Origin: Goodfellowiella coeruleoviolacea
GTDB lineage: Bacteria; Actinomycetota; Actinomycetes; Mycobacteriales; Pseudonocardiaceae
Assembly: GCF_024171785.1 (NCBI RefSeq)
Contig: NZ_JAMTCK010000016.1
Location: 62,001-126,000 of the forward strand
Length of the DNA stretch: 64,000 nucleotides
Reading direction: 5' to 3'
Positions within the stretch are counted from its first letter, which is position 1. Each line of letters starts with the position of its first letter. The translations under genes were made by a program, and so were the position numbers. The notes beneath the pieces are model-generated. The model was not told the DNA's origin, made no database searches, and saw nothing but the letters and a program-made list of their open reading frames with translations. Below are positions 25,681 through 35,045 of this stretch, one piece after another.

Positions 25681-27344
25681 CCAGACCCGAGACAACCACC
25701 GTGGTCGAGCAGGCCGTGCCGCCGAAGAAACCCGCCAAGGGCCCGTCACTGGCCAAGGCCAGCGGCTCCATGGCGATCGCGACGCTGGTCAGCCGGATCA
25801 CCGGGCTGCTCGCCAAGATGATGATCGCGTGGGTGATCACGCTGGGCGGGATCAGCTCCGCCTACACCGTGGCCAACACCCTGCCGACCATGGTCAACGA
25901 GTTACTCCTCGGCGGGGTGCTGACCAGCATCGCCGTCCCGCTGCTGGTGCGCTCGCAGAAGGACGACCCGGACGGCGGCGAGTCCTACACCCAGTGGATG
26001 ATCACCATGTCCACGGTGGTGCTGGTGATCGGCACGGTGCTCGCGGTGATCGCCGCGCCGCTGCTCACCTCGCTGCAGCTGGACGCGGACACCAAGGTCA
26101 GCCCGGAGCTGACCACCGCGTTCGCCTACCTGATCCTGCCCAGCATCCTGTTCTACGGGCTGTCCGCGCTGCTGGGCGCGGTGCTCAACGCCAGGCAGGT
26201 GTTCGGCGCCCCGCAGTGGGCACCGGTGCTCAACAACGTCGTGGTGATCCTGACGCTGCTGGTCTACACGGTGACGCCGGGCGAGATCAGCCTGGACCCG
26301 GTGCGCATGGGCGAGCCCAAGCTGCTGGTGCTGGGCATCGGCACCGCCCTGGGCATCGTGGTGCAGGCCGTGGTGATGCTGCCGCCGCTGCTGCGCACCG
26401 GGTTCCGGTTCCGCTGGCGCTGGGGCTGGGACCGCCGGCTGTCCGAGTTCGGCGGCATGGCCGTGTGGGTGCTGCTGTACGTGATCGTCGGCCAGGTCGG
26501 TGTGGTCATGGTGACCAACGTGGCCAGCCAGGGCAGCGAGAACACGATCATCACCTACAACTACGCGTGGCTGCTGCTGCAGGTGCCCTACGGCGTGCTG
26601 GGCGTGTCCCTGCTGACCGCGCTGCTGCCCCGGATGAGCCGGGCCTCGGCCGAGGGCAACACCGCCGAGGTGGTGGCCGACCTGTCGCTGGGCAACCGGA
26701 TGTCCGCGGTGCTGCTGATGCCGGTCAGCGCGCTGATGACGGTGGCCGGTCCGGCGATCGCCATCGCGTTCTTCTCGCTGGGCAACAGCAGCGTGTCCGA
26801 CGCCCAGCAGCTGGGCACCGCGCTGGGGCTGTCCGCGTTCGGGCTGGTGCCCTACGCCATGACCATGCTGCAGCTGCGGGTGTTCTACGCGATGAAGGAC
26901 TCCCGCACGCCCACCATCATCAACGCGATGATGGTGGTGGTGAAGGTGGCGGCCAGCTACTTCTTCCTCGCCGTCTCCATCGACGAGCCGGAGAAGCTGG
27001 TGGTGGGGGTGGCCATCGCCAACTCGTTGAGCTTCGTGGCCGGCGCGGTGATCGGCCAGGTGTGGCTGCGGTTCCGGCTGGGCCGGCTGGGCACCGGGCG
27101 CACCCTGTGGACGCTGTCGCTGTCCATCGTCGCCTCGGTGATCGGCTGCCTGGTGGCCACCACGCTGTCCCGGCTGGCGGTGAACGCGTTCGCCGCGGAC
27201 AGCCCGGTGGGTGCGGCGTGGATCCAGTTGGTCATCGACGGGGTGGTGGTGCTCGCGGTGAGCTTCGGCGCACTCGCTATGTTCCGTGCACCCGAGTTGC
27301 GTCCAGCGGTGAACAAGATCTCCGGGCTGTTGCGCCGCCGCTGA
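25677..27344 (+). CDS. murJ: Lipid II flippase MurJ
   Basis: A 555-residue MOP-superfamily transporter that moves lipid II across the membrane for peptidoglycan synthesis. Visible family features are SMAIATLVSRITGLLAKMMI at the first helix, NTLPTMVNELLLGGVLTSIAVPLLVR, the central NYAWLLLQVPYGVLGVSLLTALLPRMS, and about 14 hydrophobic segments. TTG at 25677 overlaps the DUF6049 stop. Unlike M. tuberculosis MviN, this protein ends after the last helices (KISGLLRRR); the pseudokinase part is a separate gene right downstream. Confidence 0.93.
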   Translation: MTRPETTTVVEQAVPPKKPAKGPSLAKASGSMAIATLVSRITGLLAKMMIAWVITLGGISSAYTVANTLPTMVNELLLGGVLTSIAVPLLVRSQKDDPDGGESYTQWMITMSTVVLVIGTVLAVIAAPLLTSLQLDADTKVSPELTTAFAYLILPSILFYGLSALLGAVLNARQVFGAPQWAPVLNNVVVILTLLVYTVTPGEISLDPVRMGEPKLLVLGIGTALGIVVQAVVMLPPLLRTGFRFRWRWGWDRRLSEFGGMAVWVLLYVIVGQVGVVMVTNVASQGSENTIITYNYAWLLLQVPYGVLGVSLLTALLPRMSRASAEGNTAEVVADLSLGNRMSAVLLMPVSALMTVAGPAIAIAFFSLGNSSVSDAQQLGTALGLSAFGLVPYAMTMLQLRVFYAMKDSRTPTIINAMMVVVKVAASYFFLAVSIDEPEKLVVGVAIANSLSFVAGAVIGQVWLRFRLGRLGTGRTLWTLSLSIVASVIGCLVATTLSRLAVNAFAADSPVGAAWIQLVIDGVVVLAVSFGALAMFRAPELRPAVNKISGLLRRR

Positions 27345-27459
27345 CTCATCCCACCGTCAGTGGTTGGTTTCACGTACCCTCGTCCCGGAGCAATCCGTCG
27401 TGCGAGATGGGCCGGCGAACCGGACCTCGGGGGGAGAGCGCGGGGACGGGAGTGTGCGC

Positions 27460-29043
27460 GTGACAAGTAGGCCGACGGAGTACACCGGGCAGCGTCAGGA
27501 CCAGCCTGACCCCCGCCGTGTCACCTTGGTTCCTGGCACGGTCGTCGGCGACGGTCGCTACCGGCTGCTTGCCCAGTCCGGGGTGGACCAGCGCAGCGGC
27601 GCCCAGTTGTGGCGGGCCAGGGACGGCCAGCTCAACCGGGACGTGGCGGTGACGCTGTTCGTGGGACAGCCCGATGACGTCGCCGCCGCCAACCGCGCCA
27701 GACGCACCCTGGAGCGGGCCATGCACGCGGCCAGCTTCACCCATCCCGGGGTTTCCCGGGTGCTCGACGTGCTCAGCCCGCGCAACGGCATCAAGCCGGC
27801 GGAGGGCCTGCTGGGCATGGTGGTGGCCGAGTGGACCCAGGGCACCGACCTGGTGGACCTGGTCTCGGACGGCCCGCTGCCCCCGGGCACCGCGTCCAAG
27901 CTGCTCGAACCACTGGCCGCGGCGGTGGAGGGCGCGCACCACGCCGGCCTGGTGCTCGGCGTGGACCACCCGCAGCGCATCCGGGTGACCTCCGACGGCA
28001 AGCTGCGGCTGGCCTTCCCCGGCTCGCGGCCGGAGGCCACCGCGCGCGACGACGTGAAGGGCCTCGGCGCGATCCTGTACCTGCTGCTCACCGGGCGGTG
28101 GGCGCTGCCGGGCGGGCCTGACGTGCTGCCGGCCGCGCCGACCGGGCCGGACGGCACCGTGGTCGCCCCGAACACGCTGCACCCGGCGGTGCCGCACGCA
28201 CTGTCGTCGGTGGCCGTGCGCAGCCTGGAGGACACCAGCGTCGGCGGCATCCGCACCAGCGCCGCCATCCTGCAGGTGCTCGACCAGGTCGCCGACGGTG
28301 AGGCGCAGGCCGCGCAGTTGCAGGCCGCGGCGGCCGCCGGCAACCCGGCCGACACCGACGACGTGGTGTGGACGACCAAGAAGCCCGTGGCCGACCGGCA
28401 GCGCAGCCGCAAGCTCGCGCTGAGCGTGCTGGTGCTGGCACTGGCCACGCTCGGGGTGATCGTCTGGCTGAGCCTGCAGATCGTGAGCTTCTTCCGGGAG
28501 GAACCGACCAAGCAGGCCGGCCCGACCATCGACCTGAGCCCGTCCACCTCGGTCAGCGCGCCCGCCGGCCAGCCCCCGTCCGGGTCGGCCACGTCAACCG
28601 CGCCCGGCGCCTCGGTCACCGTGGCCGAGGTGGCGGTGTTCAACGTGACCGGCGACCCGGACAGCCCGGGCCGGGCCGGGCGGGTGATCGACGGCGACCC
28701 GGCCACCACCTGGAAGACCCAGGTCTACCGGCAGCAGTTCCCCGCACTGAAGTCGGGCGTCGGGCTGATGTCCTCGTTCGCCCAGCCGACCACGCTGTCC
28801 TCGGTCACCATCACCTCGCCCAGCCCGGGTACCAAGGTGGAGATCCGGGTGGCCGACTCGGCTGACCCCCAACTGGCCGACACCACCAAGATCGGCGAGG
28901 CCACCCTGCAGGACGGGGAAACCAAGATCACCCTGGACCCGCACCAGCCCACCCAGCACGTGCTCGTCTGGATCACCGCCCTGGCCGGCGGCAACAAGTC
29001 GCACTCCTCGGAGGTCGGCGAAATCGCCTTCCTGGGCAGTTGA
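27460..29043 (+). CDS. Transmembrane pseudokinase (stand-alone counterpart of the MviN C-terminal part)
   Basis: A 527-residue protein. It has a kinase-like domain (YRLLAQSGVDQRSGAQLWRARDGQLNRDVAVTLF through DDVKGLGAILYLLLTGRWALPGG) that lacks the catalytic HRD and DFG motifs, then a helix (KLALSVLVLALATLGVIVWLSL, about residues 308-330), a Pro/Ser/Thr linker and an extracellular discoidin-like domain (VIDGDPATTWKTQ). In M. tuberculosis the same parts form the C-terminus of MviN, where phosphorylated pseudokinase recruits FhaA. GTG at 27460 is chosen because GGGAG lies 7 bases before it. It follows murJ by 115 bases with its own TACCCT -10-like box. Confidence 0.85.
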   Translation: MTSRPTEYTGQRQDQPDPRRVTLVPGTVVGDGRYRLLAQSGVDQRSGAQLWRARDGQLNRDVAVTLFVGQPDDVAAANRARRTLERAMHAASFTHPGVSRVLDVLSPRNGIKPAEGLLGMVVAEWTQGTDLVDLVSDGPLPPGTASKLLEPLAAAVEGAHHAGLVLGVDHPQRIRVTSDGKLRLAFPGSRPEATARDDVKGLGAILYLLLTGRWALPGGPDVLPAAPTGPDGTVVAPNTLHPAVPHALSSVAVRSLEDTSVGGIRTSAAILQVLDQVADGEAQAAQLQAAAAAGNPADTDDVVWTTKKPVADRQRSRKLALSVLVLALATLGVIVWLSLQIVSFFREEPTKQAGPTIDLSPSTSVSAPAGQPPSGSATSTAPGASVTVAEVAVFNVTGDPDSPGRAGRVIDGDPATTWKTQVYRQQFPALKSGVGLMSSFAQPTTLSSVTITSPSPGTKVEIRVADSADPQLADTTKIGEATLQDGETKITLDPHQPTQHVLVWITALAGGNKSHSSEVGEIAFLGS

Positions 29044-29056
29044 CCAGCCCCACAGC

Positions 29057-29191
29057 CCACCCCCCCCCACCCACCTCGGGGGGCGCGCCCCTGGCCAGCC
29101 TAGTCGCGCCAGGAGCGCGGGGACAGGCTCGCGGGGTGGGCTGTGGACAACTCGGTTTGCTGGCGCCTTTCGCGGTCGCCAGTCATCCACA
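29057..29191. repeat. Composite C-rich / DnaA-box element, copy C (diverged)
   Basis: A C-run and CCTCGGGGGGCGCGCCCC lead into GCCAGCCTA ending at 29102. After 39 bases comes the DnaA box TGTGGACAA at 29142-29150. The second box is a weaker inverted one, TCATCCACA at 29183-29191. The element lies between the pseudokinase and sigM genes. Confidence 0.6.
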
Positions 29192-29289
29192 ACCGTGCCG
29201 AGTCCCTTGACCGAGGCGGAACGGAACGGCCCGAGTCGTCACCTGACGGGGTGGCGGGAGGACTGATCGCTACCGATATCCTCCTCCGC

Positions 29290-29913
29290 GTGACCGCTGC
29301 AGCCAGCTCGGACGCCGACCTCATAGCGGCGCATGCCGCAGGTGACCCGCATGCGTTCACGGAGCTGGTCAGACGGCACCGCGACCGGATGTGGGCGGTG
29401 GCCTTACGCACGCTCCGAGATCCCGAAGAAGCCGCTGACGCGCTCCAGGAGGCGTTCATCTCCGCCTTCCGCGCGGCGGCGTCCTTCCGTGCCGAATCCC
29501 AGGTGACCACCTGGCTGCACCGGATCGTGGTCAACGCCTGCCTCGACCGGGTCAGGCGCAAGCAGTCCAAGCCGACCAGTCCGCTGCCCGAGACCGGGCC
29601 GGGTGAACCGGTCGCGCCCAGGGACGCCATGGCTGAACGGGAGACCCGGCTGGTCGTCCAGGACGCGCTCGACGAACTGCCCGAGGAACAGCGCGTCCCG
29701 ATCATCATGGTCGACATCGAGGGGTACTCGGTGGCGGAGACCGCGAAGGTACTGAACATCGCGGAGGGCACCGTGAAGAGCCGCTGTGCCCGGGGCCGGG
29801 CCAAGCTGGCCAAACTTCTTGGGCACCTGCGGAACCCGAGTGCAGGTGCGAACGTCCCAGTTGACGATGTGAATGTGCAACAGCAACAGCAACGTCAACG
29901 GGAGGGACGATGA
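29290..29913 (+). CDS. sigM: ECF sigma factor SigM
   Basis: A 207-residue ECF sigma factor. Region 2 (FTELVRRHRDRMWAVALRTLRDPEEAADALQEAFISAFRAAASFR) and region 4 (LDELPEEQRVPIIMVDIEGYSVAETAKVLNIAEGTVKSRCARGRAKL) are complete. Position after murJ and before trxB matches M. tuberculosis SigM (Rv3911). The tail is Gln-rich. GTG at 29290 starts MTAAASSDADLIAAHAAG; the longer frame upstream covers copy C of the repeat and is unlikely. The stop overlaps the anti-sigma ATG (ATGA), so the two are made in a fixed ratio. Confidence 0.92.
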   Translation: MTAAASSDADLIAAHAAGDPHAFTELVRRHRDRMWAVALRTLRDPEEAADALQEAFISAFRAAASFRAESQVTTWLHRIVVNACLDRVRRKQSKPTSPLPETGPGEPVAPRDAMAERETRLVVQDALDELPEEQRVPIIMVDIEGYSVAETAKVLNIAEGTVKSRCARGRAKLAKLLGHLRNPSAGANVPVDDVNVQQQQQRQREGR

Positions 29914-30800
29914 CCGGCAACGAGCAGCGTCGGGAGGCGCTGGCTGGGCCGCCGTGGTCCGTCGACCTCCTCGCCGACTTGCATGCCGAGGCGATCGACC
30001 CGGACCTGGCGGCTGAGCTGTGGCCGAGAGTGACGGCCGACCCGGAGGCCAGCGCGATCATCGCCGCGTTCGAGGCCACCCAGGCCGAGCTGGCTGATCT
30101 GCCCGAGCTGACCATGCCCGACGACGTGGCGGCCCGGATCGAGGCCGCGCTGGCGGCCGAGGCCAGGGCGCTGCTGCCCGCGCCGCGCACCGAGAACGAG
30201 ACAGCGGCCACGGTCAGCCCGCTGCCCACCAGGGCGCCCGCCGCTGCCCAGCCGACGGACGCGCCCCGGTCGACCGGGCAGCCACCGACCGAGGCGCCCG
30301 CCGCCCCCGTGCTGGACCTGGCCAAGGCCCGACAGCGCCGCCGCAACCGCGTGTTCGGGTGGGGCGGTGGAGTGCTGGCCGCCGCGGCCGTGGCCGTGGG
30401 TGTGCTGGTCGCCACCCTGCCGGGCGGCACGGACTCGTCCAGCAATCCACCTCCGGTGGCCCAGCCACCGGCCAGCAGCACCACGGGGACCGGGCAGCCG
30501 CCGCTGGCGCTGCGCAGTGAGGAACTGCCCAGCAAGCTGCCCGCGCTGATGGGCGTCACCGACTACGGGTCGCTGAACAACCAGGCGGGCCTGAACGCCT
30601 GCCTGACGGCCAGCGGCAAGCAGTCCGGCGGCGAGCCCGTTGGCATCCAGCCGGTCGTGGTGGACGGCCAGGAGTCGCTGGTCGCGGTGCTGCCGGGCAA
30701 CACCGGCGTCCCCGGTCAGTTCCGCCTGCTGGTGCTGGACCCCACGTGCGGTCCCGACCACCCCGGTGTCCGGTCCGACCAGCTCATCGGTGGTCGCTGA
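29910..30800 (+). CDS. Membrane anti-sigma factor for SigM (RsmA-like)
   Basis: A 296-residue single-pass protein. The cytoplasmic N-terminal 150 residues (PPWSVDLLADLHAEAIDPDLAAELWPRV, LPELTMPDDVAARIEAAL) resemble the sigma-binding part of actinobacterial SigM anti-sigma factors (Rv3912 position). One helix (GWGGGVLAAAAVAVGVLVATLPG, about 150-172) and an extracytoplasmic domain with two Cys (NACLTASGK, DPTCGP) follow. It lacks the zinc HxxxCxxC motif of the ZAS family. Coupled translation with sigM supports the partner assignment. Confidence 0.85.
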   Translation: MTGNEQRREALAGPPWSVDLLADLHAEAIDPDLAAELWPRVTADPEASAIIAAFEATQAELADLPELTMPDDVAARIEAALAAEARALLPAPRTENETAATVSPLPTRAPAAAQPTDAPRSTGQPPTEAPAAPVLDLAKARQRRRNRVFGWGGGVLAAAAVAVGVLVATLPGGTDSSSNPPPVAQPPASSTTGTGQPPLALRSEELPSKLPALMGVTDYGSLNNQAGLNACLTASGKQSGGEPVGIQPVVVDGQESLVAVLPGNTGVPGQFRLLVLDPTCGPDHPGVRSDQLIGGR

Positions 30801-30842
30801 GCAGCCGCTGACCAGCACGGACCCCGACGCACGGGCAGGCCT

Positions 30843-30868
30843 GGAATTCCAGCCACCTACCATCCGTT
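30843..30868 (+). promoter_or_regulatory. Sigma-R/SigH-type promoter of trxB
   Basis: GGAAT, exactly 18 bases, then GTT, starting at 30843: the textbook consensus for the thiol-oxidative-stress sigma factor SigR of Streptomyces (SigH of mycobacteria). It lies 67 bases before the trxB start. In S. coelicolor the trxBA operon is a classic SigR target. Confidence 0.8.
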
Positions 30869-30935
30869 GAGCAGTAGTGCGCGCCCTTCAGCAAACCGGC
30901 TGGGGTGAGCGAAGCGCCTGAGACGGAGGTTCACG

Positions 30936-31985
30936 GTGGCGGATGCTGGGGAAGTTCGGAACCTGATCATCGTGGGTTCTGGGCCGGCCGGGTACACCGC
31001 CGCGGTCTACGCGGCACGCGCGCAGCTGAACCCGCTGGTGTTCGAGGGGTCCCAGTACGGTGGGGCGCTGATGACCACCACCGAGGTGGAGAACTACCCG
31101 GGGTTCGGCGAGGGCATCATGGGCCCGGAGCTGATGGAGCAGATGCGTGCCCAGGCTGGACGGTTCGGCGCGGAGCTGCGGGCCGAGGACGTCGAGGCGC
31201 TGGAGCTGACCGGCCCGATCAAGTACGTCACGGCGAACGGCGTGCGCTACGCGGCCCGGACCGTGGTGCTGGCCATGGGCGCGGCCGCCCGGTACCTGTA
31301 CGTGCCCGGTGAGCAGGAGCTGCTCGGCCGCGGTGTGTCCGCCTGCGCCACCTGCGACGGGTTCTTCTTCCGGGACCAGGACATCGCGGTGGTCGGCGGG
31401 GGCGACTCGGCCATGGAGGAAGCCACCTTCCTGACCCGCTTCGCCCGGTCGGTCACGATCATCCACCGCCGGGAGGAGTTCCGGGCGTCGCGGATCATGC
31501 TGGAGCGCGCCCGCGCCAACGACAAGATCAAGTGGCGGACCAACGCGGTCGTCACCGAGGTGCTCGGCGACAACGGCAAGGTGAGCGGGCTGCGGCTGCG
31601 CGACACGGTCACCGGTGCGGAGTCCGAGCTTCCGGTCAGCGGCATGTTCGTGGCCATCGGGCACGACCCGCGCAGCGCCCTGGTGCGTGATCAGGTCGAG
31701 CTGGACGCCGACGGCTACGTGAAGGTGCAGCACCCCACCTCGTACACGAACCTGGACGGCGTGTTCGCCGCCGGCGACCTGGTGGACCACACCTACCAGC
31801 AGGCCGTGACCGCGGCCGGCTCGGGATGCGTGGCCGCCATCGACGCCGAGCGGTGGCTGGCCGAGCACGCCGAGGCCGGCACGCCGGTCGCTGAGCACGC
31901 GGCGGTCACGCCGGAGCACGCCGGCGGCGGCTACGGCGTTGGCGCCGAGGTCGCGGCGGCCGCTGACCCGGTGTCCGCCAACTGA
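30936..31985 (+). CDS. trxB: Thioredoxin reductase
   Basis: A 349-residue NADPH-dependent flavoprotein that reduces thioredoxin. The FAD motif [16 protein letters not shown] (residues 14-29), redox-active CATC (137-140), NADPH motif [15 protein letters not shown] and C-terminal [21 protein letters not shown] are all present. Residues after about 315 form an Ala/Val/Glu-rich extension. GTG at 30936 is preceded by CGGAGG at a usable distance. It is followed after 116 bases by the thioredoxin gene, probably the same transcript from the SigR-type promoter. Confidence 0.96.
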   Translation: MADAGEVRNLIIVGSGPAGYTAAVYAARAQLNPLVFEGSQYGGALMTTTEVENYPGFGEGIMGPELMEQMRAQAGRFGAELRAEDVEALELTGPIKYVTANGVRYAARTVVLAMGAAARYLYVPGEQELLGRGVSACATCDGFFFRDQDIAVVGGGDSAMEEATFLTRFARSVTIIHRREEFRASRIMLERARANDKIKWRTNAVVTEVLGDNGKVSGLRLRDTVTGAESELPVSGMFVAIGHDPRSALVRDQVELDADGYVKVQHPTSYTNLDGVFAAGDLVDHTYQQAVTAAGSGCVAAIDAERWLAEHAEAGTPVAEHAAVTPEHAGGGYGVGAEVAAAADPVSAN

Positions 31986-32101
31986 CACCCGCCCTCCCGG
32001 GCGCGGCGCGCTGCCAGGTGCGCTGCCCCTGGTGTTGACCCACCCCTGGTTCGGCGACCGCCCGCCGACGGATCACCCACCCCAGAGTGCAAGGAGAGAA
32101 C

Positions 32102-32431
32102 ATGGCCGGCAAGCCCGTGACCGTGACCGACAAGACGTTCAATGACGAGGTGCTGGCCAGCGACAAGCCGGTCCTGGTCGACTTCTGGGCGACCTGGTGC
32201 GGCCCGTGCAAGATGGTGGCCCCGGTGCTGGAGGAGATCGCCAGCGAGCACGCCGACAAGATCACCATTGCCAAGCTGGACATCGACGCCAACCCGTCGA
32301 CCGCCCGTGACTACCAGATCATGTCCGTGCCGACCATGATGCTGTTCCAGGGCGGCAAGCCGGTGAAGCAGATCGTGGGCGCCAAGCCCAAGGCCGCTCT
32401 GCTGTCGGACCTGTCCGACGTCCTCAGCTGA
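32102..32431 (+). CDS. trxA: Thioredoxin
   Basis: A 109-residue thioredoxin with the active site WCGPC at residues 32-36, the cis-proline segment IMSVPTMMLF and the usual C-terminal helix. It reduces protein disulfides with electrons from TrxB. ATG at 32102 follows AAGGAGAGA closely. Counterpart of Rv3914 (TrxC). Confidence 0.96.
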   Translation: MAGKPVTVTDKTFNDEVLASDKPVLVDFWATWCGPCKMVAPVLEEIASEHADKITIAKLDIDANPSTARDYQIMSVPTMMLFQGGKPVKQIVGAKPKAALLSDLSDVLS

Positions 32432-32463
32432 GACTTAGCTCTCACTTTGGGCAACTGATCGGC

Positions 32464-32502
32464 ATGGCCCGTCCGTCCGCTACTCAGGGATGGGCGGGCC
32501 AT
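32464..32502. terminator. Hairpin after the thioredoxin gene
   Basis: 32464-32478 (ATGGCCCGTCCGTCC) pairs with 32488-32502 (GGATGGGCGGGCCAT) with one wobble and one mismatch. It lies 33 bases after the trxA stop and has no T tract. Confidence 0.65.
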
Positions 32503-32690
32503 CGCCGTATCATGCGCTGACTCAGCCTGCAGGAATTTCAGTCAACCGGGTGAACACCGTGACACGTTCGAGTGCGTGGCCGGTTGACGACCAGGAGTAG
32601 CCCTCCCGGTGGTCAACCACGAGGCAGGGCACAATAAAGCGTCACGAACCGCGCCGGCCACAGCCGGCGCCCTAGCCGAGCGAGGGGTGC

Positions 32691-33836
32691 ATGCCGCTAC
32701 TCCGCCGCGGTGACGTCGGACCGGCCGTTGCCGAGATCAGGGCGACACTCACTGCGTTGGGCTTGCTAGCCCCGACCACCCCGGGGCACGATCCGGCCGT
32801 GTTCGACCCGGCTGTCGAACACGCGGTGCGCGCGTTCCAGCAGCGCCGCGGGCTCATCACCGACGGGGTGGTCGGTCCGGCCACGTATCGCGCGTTGCGG
32901 GCGGCGACGTTCCGCCTCGGGGACCGTCCGCTGGCATACCTGGTGGCCAATCCGATGAGTGGTGACGACGTGTTCACCCTTCAGGAGCGGCTTCTCGAAC
33001 TGGGCTACGACGCTGGCCGCCCGAACGGGGAGTTCGGCCAGCAGACCGAGCAGGCACTGCGCAGCTTCCAGCGCGACTACGGCCTGACCCCGGATGGCAT
33101 GTGCGGGCCGGACACGCTCCGCGCGCTGCGGCAGCTGCAGCCCAAGGTGCGCGGCGGTCGGCCGGTGTTCCTGCGTGAGCAGGAGCGGGTGCGGATGGCC
33201 GGGCCCAGGCTGCGCGGCAAGCGCATCGTGATCGACCCGGGTCACGGTGGCCAGGAGCGGGGGGTGCTGGCCGGCGGCCTGTGCGAGGCCGACCTGATGT
33301 GGGACCTGGCCAGGCGGCTGGAGGGCCGGATGGTGGCCACCGGCATGGAGGCGCTGCTCAGCCGGGGCCCGGACAACTGCCCGGACGAGTCCGAGCGGGC
33401 CGCGTTCGCCAACGAGGCCGGCGCTGACCTGTTCCTGTCGCTGCACGTGGACGCCAATCCGTCGCCGTTGGCGCACGGGGTGGCGAGTTTCCACTTCGGC
33501 ACCGGCAATGGCACCAGTTCGACCGTGGGGGAGGCCCTGGCCGGGTTCATCCAGCGGGAGCTGGTGGCCCGCACCGGGCTGCTCGACTGCCGCAGCCACC
33601 CGAAGACGTGGGATTCGCTGCGGTTGACCCGGTGCACGGCGGTGCGGGTGGAGGTCGGCTACCTGACCAATCCGGAGGACCGCCGGCGCCTGGCCGATCC
33701 GGCGTTCCGCGACGTGGTCGCCGAAGGCATCCTGGTCGCGGTGAAGCGGCTCTACCTGCTGGGCAAGAACGACCAGCCCACGGGCACGTTCACCTTTGAC
33801 GACCTGCTGCGCCACGAACTGGCCAAGGCCGAGTAA
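32691..33836 (+). CDS. cwlM: CwlM-like peptidoglycan regulator (amidase_3 fold)
   Basis: A 381-residue protein with two peptidoglycan-binding-like modules (about residues 5-65 and 85-145) and an N-acetylmuramoyl-L-alanine amidase domain (IVIDPGHGGQERGV...). The zinc ligands (His in DPGHGG, Glu in CEADL, His in SLHVDA) and the catalytic Glu in VEVGYLTNPED are all present. There is no signal peptide. In mycobacteria CwlM is cytoplasmic, is phosphorylated by PknB near its C-terminus and activates MurA. The conserved tail TGTFTFDDLLRHEL is present, so the same regulatory role is likely. Confidence 0.9.
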   Translation: MPLLRRGDVGPAVAEIRATLTALGLLAPTTPGHDPAVFDPAVEHAVRAFQQRRGLITDGVVGPATYRALRAATFRLGDRPLAYLVANPMSGDDVFTLQERLLELGYDAGRPNGEFGQQTEQALRSFQRDYGLTPDGMCGPDTLRALRQLQPKVRGGRPVFLREQERVRMAGPRLRGKRIVIDPGHGGQERGVLAGGLCEADLMWDLARRLEGRMVATGMEALLSRGPDNCPDESERAAFANEAGADLFLSLHVDANPSPLAHGVASFHFGTGNGTSSTVGEALAGFIQRELVARTGLLDCRSHPKTWDSLRLTRCTAVRVEVGYLTNPEDRRRLADPAFRDVVAEGILVAVKRLYLLGKNDQPTGTFTFDDLLRHELAKAE

Positions 33837-34109
33837 CCAGCGGGTGGCGTCCTGCCCGGCGTTCCACGGCTTCCTGCCGGCGCTGCCGGGCACCACACCG
33901 TTGTCGCCCCGCTGCCGCGGTCGTCCCCATCGGACGGACCGCCGGCAGGCGCTCCCTTCCAGATGGATCTTCACCCATCCGCGTTTCGCGCCCACTGGTT
34001 TGCCCGGGTGGCGGCACGCGCTGACGAGTGACCCGTCACGCTGCCGCCGCTCGCGCGTCAACCCGGTGCGTGGGTGCCACCCGACCCGCGTGGTGTGCGG
34101 GTGCGCCGG

Positions 34110-34739
34110 TCACGCCGGGTGGAAGGTGGGTTCGGTGCTGCTCACGGTCACCGAGCCGAGCAGCCGTTCCAGCGCGGCTTCGACGTCTTCCTTCCAGGAC
34201 AGGGCGCTGCGCAGTTCCAGGCGGAGCCGAGGCCAGCGGGGGTGCGGCCGCACGGTTTTGAAGCCCACGCTGAGCAGGAAGTCGACCGGCAGGACGCAGG
34301 CGGCCTGGTCGTCGGGCTTGGCGTTGCCGAACGCCTCCACGGCTTTGACCCCGCGCCGGGTGAGGTCCTTGGCGACGGACTGGACCAGGACCCGCCCCAG
34401 TCCGCCACCGCGGAACTCGGGCAACACCTCGACGGAGGTCATCAGCACCGCGTCCGGGCTGACCGGCGAGGTGGGGAAGGCCAGTGAGCGGGGTACCGCG
34501 GCCGGGGGAGCGTAGAAGGCGGAGCCGGCCGGAATGCTGTCGCTGTAGATGATCCGACCACAGGAACCCCATTCCAGCAGGACGCTGGACACCCAGGCTT
34601 CCTTTTCGAACTCGGTGTCGCCGAACTCCTCGGCCTGCTGTTTGAGGTGGGGGGCGAGTTCCCAGTACACACACGTCCGACAGTGCTTGGACAGGTGTGG
34701 CAGGTTGTCGAGTGTGACTCCCACGACGCGCCGCGACAC
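34110..34739 (-). CDS. GNAT-family acetyltransferase (Rv3916c-like)
   Basis: A 209-residue protein. The N-terminal VTLDNLPHLSKHCRTCVYWELAPH with a Cys pair is typical of the Rv3916c group. A GNAT acetyl-CoA-binding segment follows (VEVLPEFRGGGLGRVLVQSVAKDL, about 100-125). Substrate unknown. It converges on cwlM; 273 bases separate them with no gene or clear hairpin. Its position between cwlM and parB is conserved in actinobacteria. Confidence 0.85.
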   Translation of the reverse strand: MSRRVVGVTLDNLPHLSKHCRTCVYWELAPHLKQQAEEFGDTEFEKEAWVSSVLLEWGSCGRIIYSDSIPAGSAFYAPPAAVPRSLAFPTSPVSPDAVLMTSVEVLPEFRGGGLGRVLVQSVAKDLTRRGVKAVEAFGNAKPDDQAACVLPVDFLLSVGFKTVRPHPRWPRLRLELRSALSWKEDVEAALERLLGSVTVSSTEPTFHPA

Positions 34740-35045
34740 CTCGACCTCCCGGCACAGTTGTCAGCCGTTGGCTTCCGGACCTGTCGTCCTGGGCGTGGTG
34801 TCCGTCGTGCTGTCTCGGCGTTCCAGCGGTTGACCGCTCAGACCTCGACCACTGCTGGCCGCGACCACTGCTGGCTCGGCCGTGACTTCTTGACAGCCCA
34901 CTTTCCCGCCCGGGAACGCATCCCCATCGAAGCATAAGCTGGCTCGGCCGGCACTGGAAGGACACAGCCCCGATCGGGACGACGGTTACACTCGTTCGGG
35001 ATTCCAGCCGGTAGCACCGGATCCACTGCTTCCTCGGAGTGCGCC

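Noticed and set aside
27367-27375. Half parS (GTTTCACGT) before the pseudokinase gene
   Set aside because: The right half does not match GAAAC, and the site is 12 kb from the parS cluster. More likely part of a promoter with TACCCT.
29218-29240. GGAAC and CGTC upstream of sigM, as an ECF autoregulated promoter
   Set aside because: The spacer is only 14 bases; ECF promoters of this type need about 16-17.
32520-32690. A c-di-AMP riboswitch before cwlM
   Set aside because: Some actinobacterial cell-wall hydrolase genes have one, but I cannot find the conserved core of that riboswitch here.
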